Positions 44,701-52,632 of a DNA stretch of 64,000 nucleotides are shown here, piece after piece. The translations under genes were made by a program, and so were the position numbers. The notes beneath the pieces are model-generated. The model made no database searches, was not told where the DNA came from, and worked only from the letters and a program-made list of their open reading frames with translations. The first letter of the stretch is position 1, and every line of letters starts with the position of its first letter. This stretch comes from Paenibacillus sp. Soil750 (lineage in GTDB: Bacteria > Bacillota > Bacilli > Paenibacillales > NBRC-103111). Location of the stretch: assembly GCF_001428045.1 (NCBI RefSeq), contig NZ_LMSD01000023.1, positions 434,001 to 498,000 of the forward strand. Direction: 5' to 3'.

Positions 44701-47700
44701 CGGCTAAGAAGTCTTGGTTTATGTTTGATGATGAAATTGTCGCGTTAGGCGCAGGCATCACTAGTTCCTCTGATAGACCTATCGAGACGATCGTGGACAA
44801 TCGCCCCTTGAATGCGAGCGGTGACAATGCGCTAACCGTCAATGGCACAGTGAATCCTACACCCATGGGACAACAAGCGAATCTTGACGACACCCAGTGG
44901 ATTCATCTAGAAGGCACGGGGGGATACGTATTCCCCGGAGGTACGGATGTTCAGATGTTGAGAGAAGAGCGGGAGGGTAAATCGAAAGATATTAACGAGA
45001 AGTTCTTCTTCCCCGGCTATGACGAATTCAACAGTGTCAACCGTGCAACCAACTGGTCATGGCTTCGCGAGGATCGGACGCATTATGCTCTGACAGGCAG
45101 CGAGCTGCAGATTACTTCACAGCAGGGAACCTTGCGGGAGAGCGCTAATTCCACTCCGAACCTGTTCCAGACCGCAGCACCTAAGGAAGATTTCTATCTA
45201 ACAACGTCACTAGACTTCTCACCAACGCAGCAGGGGCAGGAAGCAGGCATCATCATCCGCAAGGATGACGATAATTACGTATCTGTGGCAAAAGGGATGA
45301 CCGCTCAGGGCAACCGAATTATCGCCATCAACGAGGTCGGGGGCATTGCGCAGGCCGATGACTTCCCTATCCCAGCAGCAGTGACGGGGGATGTATTCCT
45401 GAAGATTGACAAAAGCGGCGATCAATACACGGTTTATGCCAGCAACAGCGAAGCGTCTTGGGGCGAACCACTGTACACGTTCACGAACCCACTGGCGGGT
45501 ACGGATCGGCTCAACATGGGTGTGAAAATGGGGCTCTATGCACAAAGCGGCACAGGGACGGACATGGAAGCACTGGCCGGATTCGACTTCTTCCATATCT
45601 GGCATACGCGGAATTACATGACGTTATGGTTGAACCACGATGTTAGACCTCATGATGCGGCATACAGCTATATTCAACTGCCCAAGAAGGACGCCGCAGA
45701 TGTGGCTGCCTATAGTGTGACACCAGATGTAACGATCCTATCGAATACCTCTGACGTACAGGCTGCAACGGATACGACATTGGGCATCACAGGCATGAAT
45801 TTCTGGAAGCGAGGGATATTGGGCAGCGTAAAAGCGAATGATCCCTCTTCCCTCATGGTAAAGGAAGCTGGCAATGAACTGCAGCTATCGGTTTCTGATC
45901 CGACCCACAAGCAGGACAAAATCAGCTTCGAGATCAAGAAGCAGGGCATTGGCGTGATCAGCAAGGATAGTACAGTGACTGTACTTCAGCTATCCCCGAC
46001 GATCAAGTTCGAGGTGGATACGACGGTTGACCCAGGAAAAACCCATAACGTGAGTTTCACGCTCGATCCGTCTACTGAAGTCGCTGACTTTACGGTCCCT
46101 GTTCTGGCGTCGGCAGAATTTGATGCTAAATTCCGTGTTGTCGGAATTGGAAGTTCCGCAGTTCCGGTGTTGACCGCAATCTTGGATGATCAAGGTGCGG
46201 TGGATTTAAGTCAGGCAGGCGTATCGTATTCCAGCAGTAATGAGACAGTTGCTGTTGCAGATTCAGCAGGAACCATCACGGCAATCCGTCCCGGCACAGC
46301 TGAGATCGAAGCTGTAGTTGATCTGAATGGCGTCACGAAGAGTGCTAAAGTACAAGTGCTGGTGCCTTCGGCCAATCCGACGGTAACGACACGGTTTCCG
46401 GGCAAGGATACGTTTATCCGCTCCGGTATTTATCAAGAGGATACGTATGGCAATGATACGAAACTGTATGTGAAGAACGCCGGGGGAGACGATTTCCGTG
46501 AAGCTTATTTTACATTTGACCTGAGCGGTATTGCTGGAGAGATTGAATCGGTTAAGTTCCACGCGATAGGAAAATTGGAAGATACCGGCGGCACCTTCGT
46601 CGACACCGTTGTGAAGCCTGTTTTGAATAGCTGGGATGAAGCTTCGGCTAAGTATACAAACAAGCCGTCCCTGGGCCAGGCGATTTCAGGAGAAAATCGA
46701 TTTACGAATATAGAAGCCGATAAAAGCTATGATATTACCGAGTTTGCGAGGGAACAGTTGAGGAACGGATCAACGCTGGATCTGGCGCTTGTTCAGGAAG
46801 TGCTGGTAGGGCGGAAGATGTTCGTATATTCTAGCGAAAACACAAACAAACAGCCGTATCTCGAAGTGGTTACTCACACATATGACGGAACCGTTCATGA
46901 TGCTGCTATAAACCCGATTTTAGCAAATTTCGATAAAAATGTGGGCAGCGCAGAGTTTAAGGATATCGCTATAGCGGTATCCCTGAACGGTAATCGTCTG
47001 GAAAGCATCAGTGATGGCAGCACAACATTGGTGGAGGGAAGGGACTACTCGGTTGTCGGCAACCGGGTTACCTTGAAAAAAGCATATCTTGTTGCGCAGC
47101 TGCTAGGTTCTTTGGCATTGAAATTTGAATTCAGCGCAGGGGCTGATGTATCGCTTGTGGTAACTATCACAGATACAACGCCTCTGCCTAGCGCTGGAGG
47201 GGATGATCCGGATGAGGAATCAGGTTCGGAGCCAAGTCCGCAAACCACGCCAGTCAAACCTTCCGAATCCAATTCATTGCTTGTGAATGACACCGACGGC
47301 GTGAAGGTGACAGTCGCAGGGGAAACGGAGACGCGATCAGACGGTACCAAGATCACCAAACTTCAAGTCGGTACGGAAACATTGTCTCAAGCCTTTGAAA
47401 TGATTGAGGGACAAAAAACGCAACAAACGATTACGATTCAAGTGGATGCCGAGCATGCGGGTATGAGCGTAGTACTGCCGGCATCGGCGATAGCTCAAGC
47501 CGCCAATAATACCCCATTGGCGGCTATCTCCATCCAAGCTGGCAAATACGGTTATGTTTTGCCAGTTAATGCGATTCATCTGGCAGATGCGGCGAAATCG
47601 CTAGGAAGCGATATCAAAGATTTAAACATCGTTGTCTCCGTCGTGCAGGTCGATGACACGGAGAGGAAAGCCATTGAAGACAGCTCACGTGTTGCTGGGG

Positions 47701-48539
47701 TTAAGCTTCTGGCAGCACCTGTCGACTTTCACGTCAGCGTAGAAGGCAACGGGAAGACGCAAGTCATCGACAACTTCGGCAGTATGTACATATCCCGTTC
47801 CGTTGTTATAGACGGATCTGTGAACATCGATCAGACGACGGTTCTACTCTATGACCCAGCAACTGGCAGCATGACTTTCGTACCAGCTACTTTTAAAGTC
47901 AAGGATGGCCAAACGACAGTAACCATTATCCGCAATGGCAACAGCATCTACACGATCGCTGAAACGAATACATCATTCACGGATCTTGCACAGCATTGGG
48001 CGAAAGCGGATATCGAACAGCTGGCGGCCAAGATGATTGTGAACGGCCTAAGCAAAGATGTTTTTGTTCCGGATCAGCGTATGACACGTGCTGAGTTTGT
48101 CACTTTATTGGTAAGGGGGCTTGGCCTTACGGAGGATCGAAGCGCGTCACACTTTGCGGATATTTCCAATGATGATTGGTTTGTCGGTTCAGTCGGGGCT
48201 GCTGTAAAGGCAGATCTGATTGATGGCTTCGAAGACGGAACATTTCAACCGGAAGGAACTTTGACACGTGAGCAGCTAGCCGTTTTGATGGTTAGAGCAA
48301 TGGCAGCGGTTAATGGGATAGCGAAAGCAAGTGTAAACAGTGAACACACACTTAACCAATTTACCGATCGAAACACTATATCCAGTTGGGCGGTCACATC
48401 CGTTGGTGAAGCATTGAACATGAACATCATGAGTGGAATGACCGCTACTGCATTCCAGCCTCCCACAGAGGCTTCGCGGGCTCAAGCAGCCGTCATGCTG
48501 AAGCGGGTGCTGCAGAAGCTTGGGTTTATGAATGAATAG
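41727..48539 (+). CDS. Giant SLH-anchored PL8 polysaccharide lyase with an inserted domain
   Basis: A 2270-residue secreted protein with a signal peptide (ends near AKAS). Order: DNRLRE/CBM96-like domain (about 34-215), Ig-like (215-305), fibronectin type III-like (310-395), Ig-like (397-490), PL8 barrel and beta domains (about 495-1447) interrupted at about 1093-1291 by a concanavalin-like domain resembling the C-terminal domain of GH43 xylosidases, Ig-like Big_2 (about 1460-1550), a second DNRLRE-like domain (1551-1715), an X2-like module (1720-1810), a linker, a beta-rich spacer (about 1845-2080) and three SLH repeats (2085-2270). The catalytic set is present: N665 (TGANRVY), H715 and Y724 (FIQHDYFPYAGGYG), with the 50/9 spacing of hyaluronate lyases. 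Paired with the LplB/LplC importer. Confidence 0.92.
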   Translation: MMERFARRGLSAMLALTMVISLFAGLGVPIAKASTQQYNVIASQDNFVRKTVSSPDYSNMINGGDGANKPQYLNVKEATREAYLQFDLSNYPEHITSATLYLYGRNSETAPNTVTAKVYGVNTPNADNWNEGTITWNTKPSLGNNVIGSMTFPPNLSGSAWASLDVTAFIQSELTANKIATFAVAGSNALIRLESHTTSVNDTTGQKAKPYLVINGTPALKAVTLQSDASSIGLGQTTNLTQMGMLDTNMPANLSGATVQYSSDSPHIVIDNPSVGVARAVSNGTATITASVTLEGVTKTAAILLTADGAAPAEVTNLSGSLVNGVYTLTWADPADADYAGVSIYNGSTLLGTVAKGNAAFQAVNLNAGQSYTLTLKTTDLAGNLSTGTSYTFVYEDLNILKEVILSPSTDMVKPGQTVSFTVSGKMKDGSTADLSQANVTYVSNSGSLAFASAGNSVANAVYAGPANIKAIVKLDGITQESSPVLVRVYPVAQDQYDELRLKYVQKLTGYDPDDSYDVKDPDINLIIRSLDGDAKNYWDSLNKTTYTWADLTSTTKSVELATASSRLRAMSKAWATYGSVYYQNEALVHDIIESWDRFNATRYNENIAMYDNWFDWRVNVPNNINDSMILLYETIPYSAHPDLIDKLNRGIDKFDPSASYTGANRVYISKAIILRGITGKNSSRIQMGSGGLTDVFPNVKSGDGFYDDGSFIQHDYFPYAGGYGKALLQDITDTLWLVSGSEWDNEDPQKSNIFDWYFEAFDPNMYKGQIINAIDGREISREYTFLGYGIVNALLTQVELAGNPFVERQKSAIKYHIENASVRSFLSTSTIWSMQKAKKILNDPTVQAYTPPSGNFNFYNQDNVVHRGNDWLYSISMHSDRIANYETVSNENLKGWYEADGMTQLYLDPLDYLSLFWTTVDPSRLPGITVDRDVNRPAATSANRPYVDISKFAGDGELMTNSWTGGVSMDREYGTAGMDFKQHNYSDMDVSAKKSWFMFDDEIVALGAGITSSSDRPIETIVDNRPLNASGDNALTVNGTVNPTPMGQQANLDDTQWIHLEGTGGYVFPGGTDVQMLREEREGKSKDINEKFFFPGYDEFNSVNRATNWSWLREDRTHYALTGSELQITSQQGTLRESANSTPNLFQTAAPKEDFYLTTSLDFSPTQQGQEAGIIIRKDDDNYVSVAKGMTAQGNRIIAINEVGGIAQADDFPIPAAVTGDVFLKIDKSGDQYTVYASNSEASWGEPLYTFTNPLAGTDRLNMGVKMGLYAQSGTGTDMEALAGFDFFHIWHTRNYMTLWLNHDVRPHDAAYSYIQLPKKDAADVAAYSVTPDVTILSNTSDVQAATDTTLGITGMNFWKRGILGSVKANDPSSLMVKEAGNELQLSVSDPTHKQDKISFEIKKQGIGVISKDSTVTVLQLSPTIKFEVDTTVDPGKTHNVSFTLDPSTEVADFTVPVLASAEFDAKFRVVGIGSSAVPVLTAILDDQGAVDLSQAGVSYSSSNETVAVADSAGTITAIRPGTAEIEAVVDLNGVTKSAKVQVLVPSANPTVTTRFPGKDTFIRSGIYQEDTYGNDTKLYVKNAGGDDFREAYFTFDLSGIAGEIESVKFHAIGKLEDTGGTFVDTVVKPVLNSWDEASAKYTNKPSLGQAISGENRFTNIEADKSYDITEFAREQLRNGSTLDLALVQEVLVGRKMFVYSSENTNKQPYLEVVTHTYDGTVHDAAINPILANFDKNVGSAEFKDIAIAVSLNGNRLESISDGSTTLVEGRDYSVVGNRVTLKKAYLVAQLLGSLALKFEFSAGADVSLVVTITDTTPLPSAGGDDPDEESGSEPSPQTTPVKPSESNSLLVNDTDGVKVTVAGETETRSDGTKITKLQVGTETLSQAFEMIEGQKTQQTITIQVDAEHAGMSVVLPASAIAQAANNTPLAAISIQAGKYGYVLPVNAIHLADAAKSLGSDIKDLNIVVSVVQVDDTERKAIEDSSRVAGVKLLAAPVDFHVSVEGNGKTQVIDNFGSMYISRSVVIDGSVNIDQTTVLLYDPATGSMTFVPATFKVKDGQTTVTIIRNGNSIYTIAETNTSFTDLAQHWAKADIEQLAAKMIVNGLSKDVFVPDQRMTRAEFVTLLVRGLGLTEDRSASHFADISNDDWFVGSVGAAVKADLIDGFEDGTFQPEGTLTREQLAVLMVRAMAAVNGIAKASVNSEHTLNQFTDRNTISSWAVTSVGEALNMNIMSGMTATAFQPPTEASRAQAAVMLKRVLQKLGFMNE

Positions 48540-48544
48540 GAATG

Positions 48545-48573
48545 CGCCACAGTTGGAATCTAACGGCTGTGGC
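48545..48573 (+). other. Stem-loop after the giant lyase
   Basis: GCCACAG (48545-48551) pairs with CTGTGGC (48567-48573); CTCTTTC follows but there is no clean T run. It may be a weak terminator or a processing site. Confidence 0.4.
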
Positions 48574-48597
48574 CTCTTTCATGAAGGAGAGGGAGCC

Positions 48598-48918
48598 GTG
48601 GAGCGACAATATCGATATTTTCATCGAATTATAGCCTATATGGAAGGGAATTATATGAAGGATTTGTCTTTGGAACAGCTGTGTGAAGAGGTTTCCTTAA
48701 GTACCACCTATGTCAATCATATTCTCAAGAGCTGTACCGATCGGACATTTATTCATTTATTAAATGAAATGCGAATTAAGAAGGCTTGTGAGTATCTGGA
48801 GGAAGATCGGTTGAAAGTCAGAGAAATCGCAGAAAAAACCGGGTTTCAAAGCTCGAAATATTTCATTAAAATCTTTAAAGATATGCAAGGGGTTACACCT
48901 GGTCAATATAAACGCTGA
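48598..48918 (+). CDS. Small stand-alone AraC-type DNA-binding protein
   Basis: About 106 residues from a GTG at 48598 (AAGGAG eight bases upstream), made almost only of the AraC double helix-turn-helix (DLSLEQLCEEVSLSTTYVNHILK; LKVREIAEKTGFQSSKYFIKIFKD). No sensor or receiver domain is present. An alternative ATG at 48532 overlaps the lyase stop and would add 22 residues, but lacks a good ribosome site. It follows the lyase on the same strand, so it may feed back on the lyase/transporter operon or be the remnant of a larger regulator. Confidence 0.75.
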   Translation: MERQYRYFHRIIAYMEGNYMKDLSLEQLCEEVSLSTTYVNHILKSCTDRTFIHLLNEMRIKKACEYLEEDRLKVREIAEKTGFQSSKYFIKIFKDMQGVTPGQYKR

Positions 48919-48967
48919 ACAATTACGAGGGACGGCAGATTCTTCTGCCATCCCTGTATTTGCAGGC

Positions 48968-49801
48968 CTACTCACCTTCTCGATACATCAAGGGATTGAG
49001 TGGACTATTGAGGAGATCTCCTGGTTTCAGGCCTGGCATCCAACGAGCAAGGTCATTTTTACGCGCGTTAGTATCCGGTTCTAGCACCGTCGTCCGATCT
49101 GCTACGTAGATGATGGTCATGACCTCGCGCGTGTTAGGCGTCGGATTGCCGGGAGCGCTGTGCAATGTCCATCCTGCGTGAAACGTTGCGTCACCGGCTG
49201 CCATCGCACCGTATGAAACAAGTGGGTAATTCTCCGATTCGATATACTCGGCAAGCGTCTTGTGCGATTCATCGGAAATGACCAGCTTGCTGATGTATCC
49301 ACGCTTATGGGATCCGGATGCAAACTGCATGGAGCCCACCTCTTGTGGGATGTCGACCAACGGCATCCACAGCGTAATCGTATTTTCGGTATCGATTGGC
49401 CAGTAAATCTGATCTTGATGCCATGGGGTATGGCCGCCGCCCGGTTCCTTGAACAGTGCCTGATCGTGATACATTCGCACACCGGAGACGCCCATCAATT
49501 GCGCGGCAATTTTGGCGAAGCGGCGCATGAATACGAGGGGACGGACGGCTTCACTGTTCTCCCATAGGTTGCTAATCTGGATGAACGCCTTGCCATAGGT
49601 GTCTCTTTCGTGCAGCGGGCGGGTTTCATTGTTTAGCCGAGTCACTTCGGACTGGATGAGGGGGCGATACTGATCGATGACGGACTGTGTAGCCACGCCT
49701 TTCAGAAGCAGATGTCCATCCTGCCGATACGAGGTAATTTGTTCCTCGGTTAGCCTATAATCCTGATTCAGATTTTTCTCAACTTGAATATTGTCGTACA
49801 T
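48968..49801 (-). CDS. Phytanoyl-CoA dioxygenase (PhyH) family Fe(II)/2-oxoglutarate oxygenase
   Basis: A 277-residue oxygenase with ligands H128 and D130 (TPWHQDQIYWP), H214 (WTLHSAPGN) and R225 for 2-oxoglutarate. The sequence type (GSMQFASGSHKRGY, AGDATFHAGWTLHSAPGNPT) is closer to the ectoine-hydroxylase-like PhyH group than the 3520 protein, so the two are not recent duplicates. It is divergent from the AraC regulator at 49882, and 80 bases lie between the starts. The substrate is unknown. Confidence 0.88.
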   Translation of the reverse strand: MYDNIQVEKNLNQDYRLTEEQITSYRQDGHLLLKGVATQSVIDQYRPLIQSEVTRLNNETRPLHERDTYGKAFIQISNLWENSEAVRPLVFMRRFAKIAAQLMGVSGVRMYHDQALFKEPGGGHTPWHQDQIYWPIDTENTITLWMPLVDIPQEVGSMQFASGSHKRGYISKLVISDESHKTLAEYIESENYPLVSYGAMAAGDATFHAGWTLHSAPGNPTPNTREVMTIIYVADRTTVLEPDTNARKNDLARWMPGLKPGDLLNSPLNPLMYREGE

Positions 49802-49881
49802 GTGGAATCACTCCTTATTTGTTGTTAACTCAACTATAACGCAGAAAGTGTTGTTATAATTTAGATTAAGGAGGGAATAAG

Positions 49882-50784
49882 TTGGATTTTTCCGATATTT
49901 GTTATCCGAGAAGAAAACAGTGCACGGCGGCGGATTTGTCGCCAAGCGTTCATTGGGCTCAACGTCATATAACAAAACGCAACAAGGAATATCCAGAACG
50001 GCTGATTTACGATCATGAGCTTCTGTATGTGCAGACTGGCGATATCGAGGTGAATGTCAACGGGAAGGCCTATCATGCCACAACTGGATCACTGGTGTAC
50101 TTCGGTGCTGGTGTTCCTCATCGGATCAAGGTGCTTAAAGGAACAGAGGCCAACTTTCTCGGTATTCATTTCGATTATTTCGATGAGCATGAAGTGTCGC
50201 GAGACGAAGACATTATTGTCGTCGAGCCGAATCCCGGACGGGAGCGGTTTTGTGCGGAGCCAAAGATCGAGGAACTGGCTGTGCCTTCCGAGATCCCGGT
50301 GAGGATTCCACCGGCTTCCATTGTCGCTGCCATGGAAAGGGTTATCGAAGAGTTCACGCACAGGCAATCGGGATATGAGGCGATCGTGCGGGGTTATATG
50401 CTTCAAATCGTTGTTGAGCTGCTGCGGGTACCATCAGGCGAGGTGACGGAAGCTTCGCATTTGGTGAAGCTGGAAGAATTACGCCAGTGGATTCAGCAAA
50501 GGTACAGTAGTGACTGTTCAAACACTGCTCTGGCGGCGCGTGTCAATTGGAACGAAGATTATCTGGCAAAGCTATTCAAAACAGCATTTGGAATTACGCC
50601 AAATAAATACGTACAATCAGTCCGTCTCAGGGAAGCTAAACGGCTTCTACGGGAATCTTCTCATTCCGTCGAGGAAATCGCTGGTTTGATAGGCTATGCT
50701 GATCTTCATTACTTCAGTCGGCTGTTTAGCCAAAGAGAAGGGATACCACCTAGGGAATATCGCAGGCTGGCATCCGTCTATTAA
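49882..50784 (+). CDS. AraC-family regulator with cupin sensor domain
   Basis: A 300-residue protein from a TTG start with AAGGAGGG six bases upstream. N-terminal cupin (HELLYVQTGDIEVNVNGKAYHATTGSLVYFGAGVPHRIKV) and C-terminal double helix-turn-helix (CSNTALAARVNWNEDYLAKLFKT; HSVEEIAGLIGYADLHYFSRLF). Divergent from the PhyH oxygenase at 48968, its likely target. The inducer is unknown. Confidence 0.9.
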   Translation: MDFSDICYPRRKQCTAADLSPSVHWAQRHITKRNKEYPERLIYDHELLYVQTGDIEVNVNGKAYHATTGSLVYFGAGVPHRIKVLKGTEANFLGIHFDYFDEHEVSRDEDIIVVEPNPGRERFCAEPKIEELAVPSEIPVRIPPASIVAAMERVIEEFTHRQSGYEAIVRGYMLQIVVELLRVPSGEVTEASHLVKLEELRQWIQQRYSSDCSNTALAARVNWNEDYLAKLFKTAFGITPNKYVQSVRLREAKRLLRESSHSVEEIAGLIGYADLHYFSRLFSQREGIPPREYRRLASVY

Positions 50785-50824
50785 ACCAAAGGACAGCGGA
50801 TTATTCCGCTGCCCTTTGGTTTTA
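50785..50824. terminator. Terminator between convergent AraC and beta-helix genes
   Basis: ACCAAAGG-A-CAGCGG (from 50785) pairs with CCGCTG-C-CCTTTGGT (to 50820) around a five-base loop, followed by TTTTA. The genes converge here with a 37-base gap. Confidence 0.75.
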
Positions 50825-52288
50825 TTGGTTTACATTACCCGATATAACACTCATCAATGATTCTCCGTCCAAATAATTAGGGGTTACGCGGCCGTCGGTC
50901 ATGGTGTTATTCGTAACTTGGACATTGCTGATGGACCAGGTGCCAGTCGCTTGAAAACAAGTGATCAGGCCGTAACTGTTTCCGTCAATGATGGTTAATT
51001 GATTATGATCTATATAGAAATTGTTGAAATAATTGTCAGAAGGCTTGCCACTCGTATAATTAATAGCAATTCCGGAGGCCTTGGAATTGGTTGCCGTGTA
51101 GGAAACTTGCGAGATAATGTTATTGATGATATCCAATTTATTGCTGGTGCCTTTTGGATAATCTGGCCAGTAGGCAATAGAAGCGTGTTTGTTGTTATAT
51201 AGGGTATTTCCTTTAACGATGCCTGTGCTGCGCATCGAAATGGCAGACCCGTCAAGACTGTCGTGAATGCGATTGTTTTGAATGGTCATATCTGGAGCCT
51301 TTGCATAGATGCCGTGGTAAGGAGCGCTGGCGGAGAAAGGATTGCGTCCCGTATTATAAATATCGTTATTGTCAATGAGTACATTGGCATTATCGGCTTC
51401 TACCGTAATGCCGTTACCGTCTACATTGTAGATCTGGGAATTCTTTACCGTGATATTGCTTCCGCCATAAATATGTATGGCATGCGCATGAAAGTCAGTT
51501 CCCGTCCAGGTTAACTCTTTAATCACGGAATTGTCGACCACAATATTATCAGACCTGTACAAATACATCCCCATACCAAATTCATTACCATTGTCGGTGA
51601 TGTTCCTCACAGTTGAATTTTTTATTTGAATATTGTTGGAATTAGAGATCAGCATACCTAGATCATTGCTGACGTTATGGATAGTGGTGCCTATAATCAA
51701 AATATTCTCGCGAGATGCAACTTCCAAACGTGTGGTTTTGTCTACATTCTGATATACCCAGTTCCATGAACCTGAGGGCCACCCGGTTGTATCCACCGAT
51801 GTCAGCTTCCATTGCTGCGTAGTCCAGCCACTATACGTTACATTTTTCACGGCAACTCCGTTGCCGGCGGTATCTCCGGTCAGCGCTTTCCCATTACATT
51901 CCAGCTTGAAATTCCCGTTCCCCAGATCCGTAATGGTCCACTGCTGTGTGGTCCAACCACTGTAAGCGGCCGTTTTTACCGGATCCCAATCGGTGGAACT
52001 GTTCAAGGTTAGAGCTTTGCCAGCCGCCTCGATTTTATACTTTCCATTTCCTATGCTTGTAATTGTCCAAACACTCCCGCCTTGTGTGGCGTTTTTGCTG
52101 TAATTATTCACATTGCTCCAATCCGAGATAGATGTTACCTCTGCGAAATAAGCGTCATTGTTGTGACTGATCCGAACTTTGCCAGTTGGCGGTTCAGCAG
52201 CACGGCTTCGTGTAGGATTCCATGTAACCGCTAACAAAAGTGCGAATGCCAAGAGTGATAGTAAGACATACTTGCTCTTTATGGACAT
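50822..52288 (-). CDS. Secreted right-handed beta-helix protein with ricin-type lectin module
   Basis: A 488-residue protein with a signal peptide (cleavage near SRAAE). Residues about 35-165 hold repeated units with paired SGWTTQQW motifs (TTQQWTITDLGNGNFKLECNGKAL), typical of ricin-B-like/CBM13 modules. Residues about 180-485 are beta-helix repeats rich in N-N-I/V ladders (NNIQIKNSTVRNI, DNANVLIDNNDIYNTG), the fold of many polysaccharide lyases and glycosidases. No specific catalytic family could be assigned. The start has GGGAGGAG nine bases upstream. It is divergent from the PL6 lyase gene. Confidence 0.8.
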   Translation of the reverse strand: MSIKSKYVLLSLLAFALLLAVTWNPTRSRAAEPPTGKVRISHNNDAYFAEVTSISDWSNVNNYSKNATQGGSVWTITSIGNGKYKIEAAGKALTLNSSTDWDPVKTAAYSGWTTQQWTITDLGNGNFKLECNGKALTGDTAGNGVAVKNVTYSGWTTQQWKLTSVDTTGWPSGSWNWVYQNVDKTTRLEVASRENILIIGTTIHNVSNDLGMLISNSNNIQIKNSTVRNITDNGNEFGMGMYLYRSDNIVVDNSVIKELTWTGTDFHAHAIHIYGGSNITVKNSQIYNVDGNGITVEADNANVLIDNNDIYNTGRNPFSASAPYHGIYAKAPDMTIQNNRIHDSLDGSAISMRSTGIVKGNTLYNNKHASIAYWPDYPKGTSNKLDIINNIISQVSYTATNSKASGIAINYTSGKPSDNYFNNFYIDHNQLTIIDGNSYGLITCFQATGTWSISNVQVTNNTMTDGRVTPNYLDGESLMSVISGNVNQ

Positions 52289-52439
52289 AATTATTCTCCT
52301 CCCATACTCATCGGTTAATTACTTGCACAGTGAATAGATCCACCTGTAGTAAGGATAAACCGCAGAAGGAACCGCGTAAATTCCAATATATCGAAATACA
52401 TACCTTAATTTAAAACTCGGCAAACTTACTCAGATATGG

Positions 52440-52453
52440 TGAGCACGTGCTCA
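52440..52453. promoter_or_regulatory. Perfect palindrome, candidate operator
   Basis: TGAGCACGTGCTCA is a perfect 14-base palindrome in the middle of the divergent gap, as expected for a dimeric repressor serving both genes. The protein is unknown. Confidence 0.45.
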
Positions 52454-52503
52454 GATTCCTAAATTAATGATTCATTCTACATAATGATCAGTGCCATTCC
52501 AGA

Positions 52504-52532
52504 TTTTGATGATGAGTTTGGGTTTTGACGAT
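52504..52532 (+). promoter_or_regulatory. TTTTGAYGAT direct repeat upstream of the PL6 lyase
   Basis: TTTTGATGAT (52504-52513) and TTTTGACGAT (52523-52532) are 19 bases apart. The second is part of GTTTTGACGAT, shared exactly with 61334-61344 upstream of the 61431 lipoprotein. Confidence 0.45.
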
Positions 52533-52632
52533 TTCCTAATTGTAAGGGTTTCCATATGATGAGTGTAATTGCTTGTACGCTAATCTGCCCTGTTGCCGAA
52601 GAGCGCAATCATAACGAAGAGGTGATGTTGAA

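Larger units (their letters stand above)
52289..52632. other. Divergent intergenic region between beta-helix and PL6 genes
   Basis: A 344-base AT-rich gap with no gene. It holds the 14-base palindrome at 52440-52453 and the TTTTGAYGAT direct repeat at 52504-52532. No convincing -35/-10 pair was found for either gene. Confidence 0.7.
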
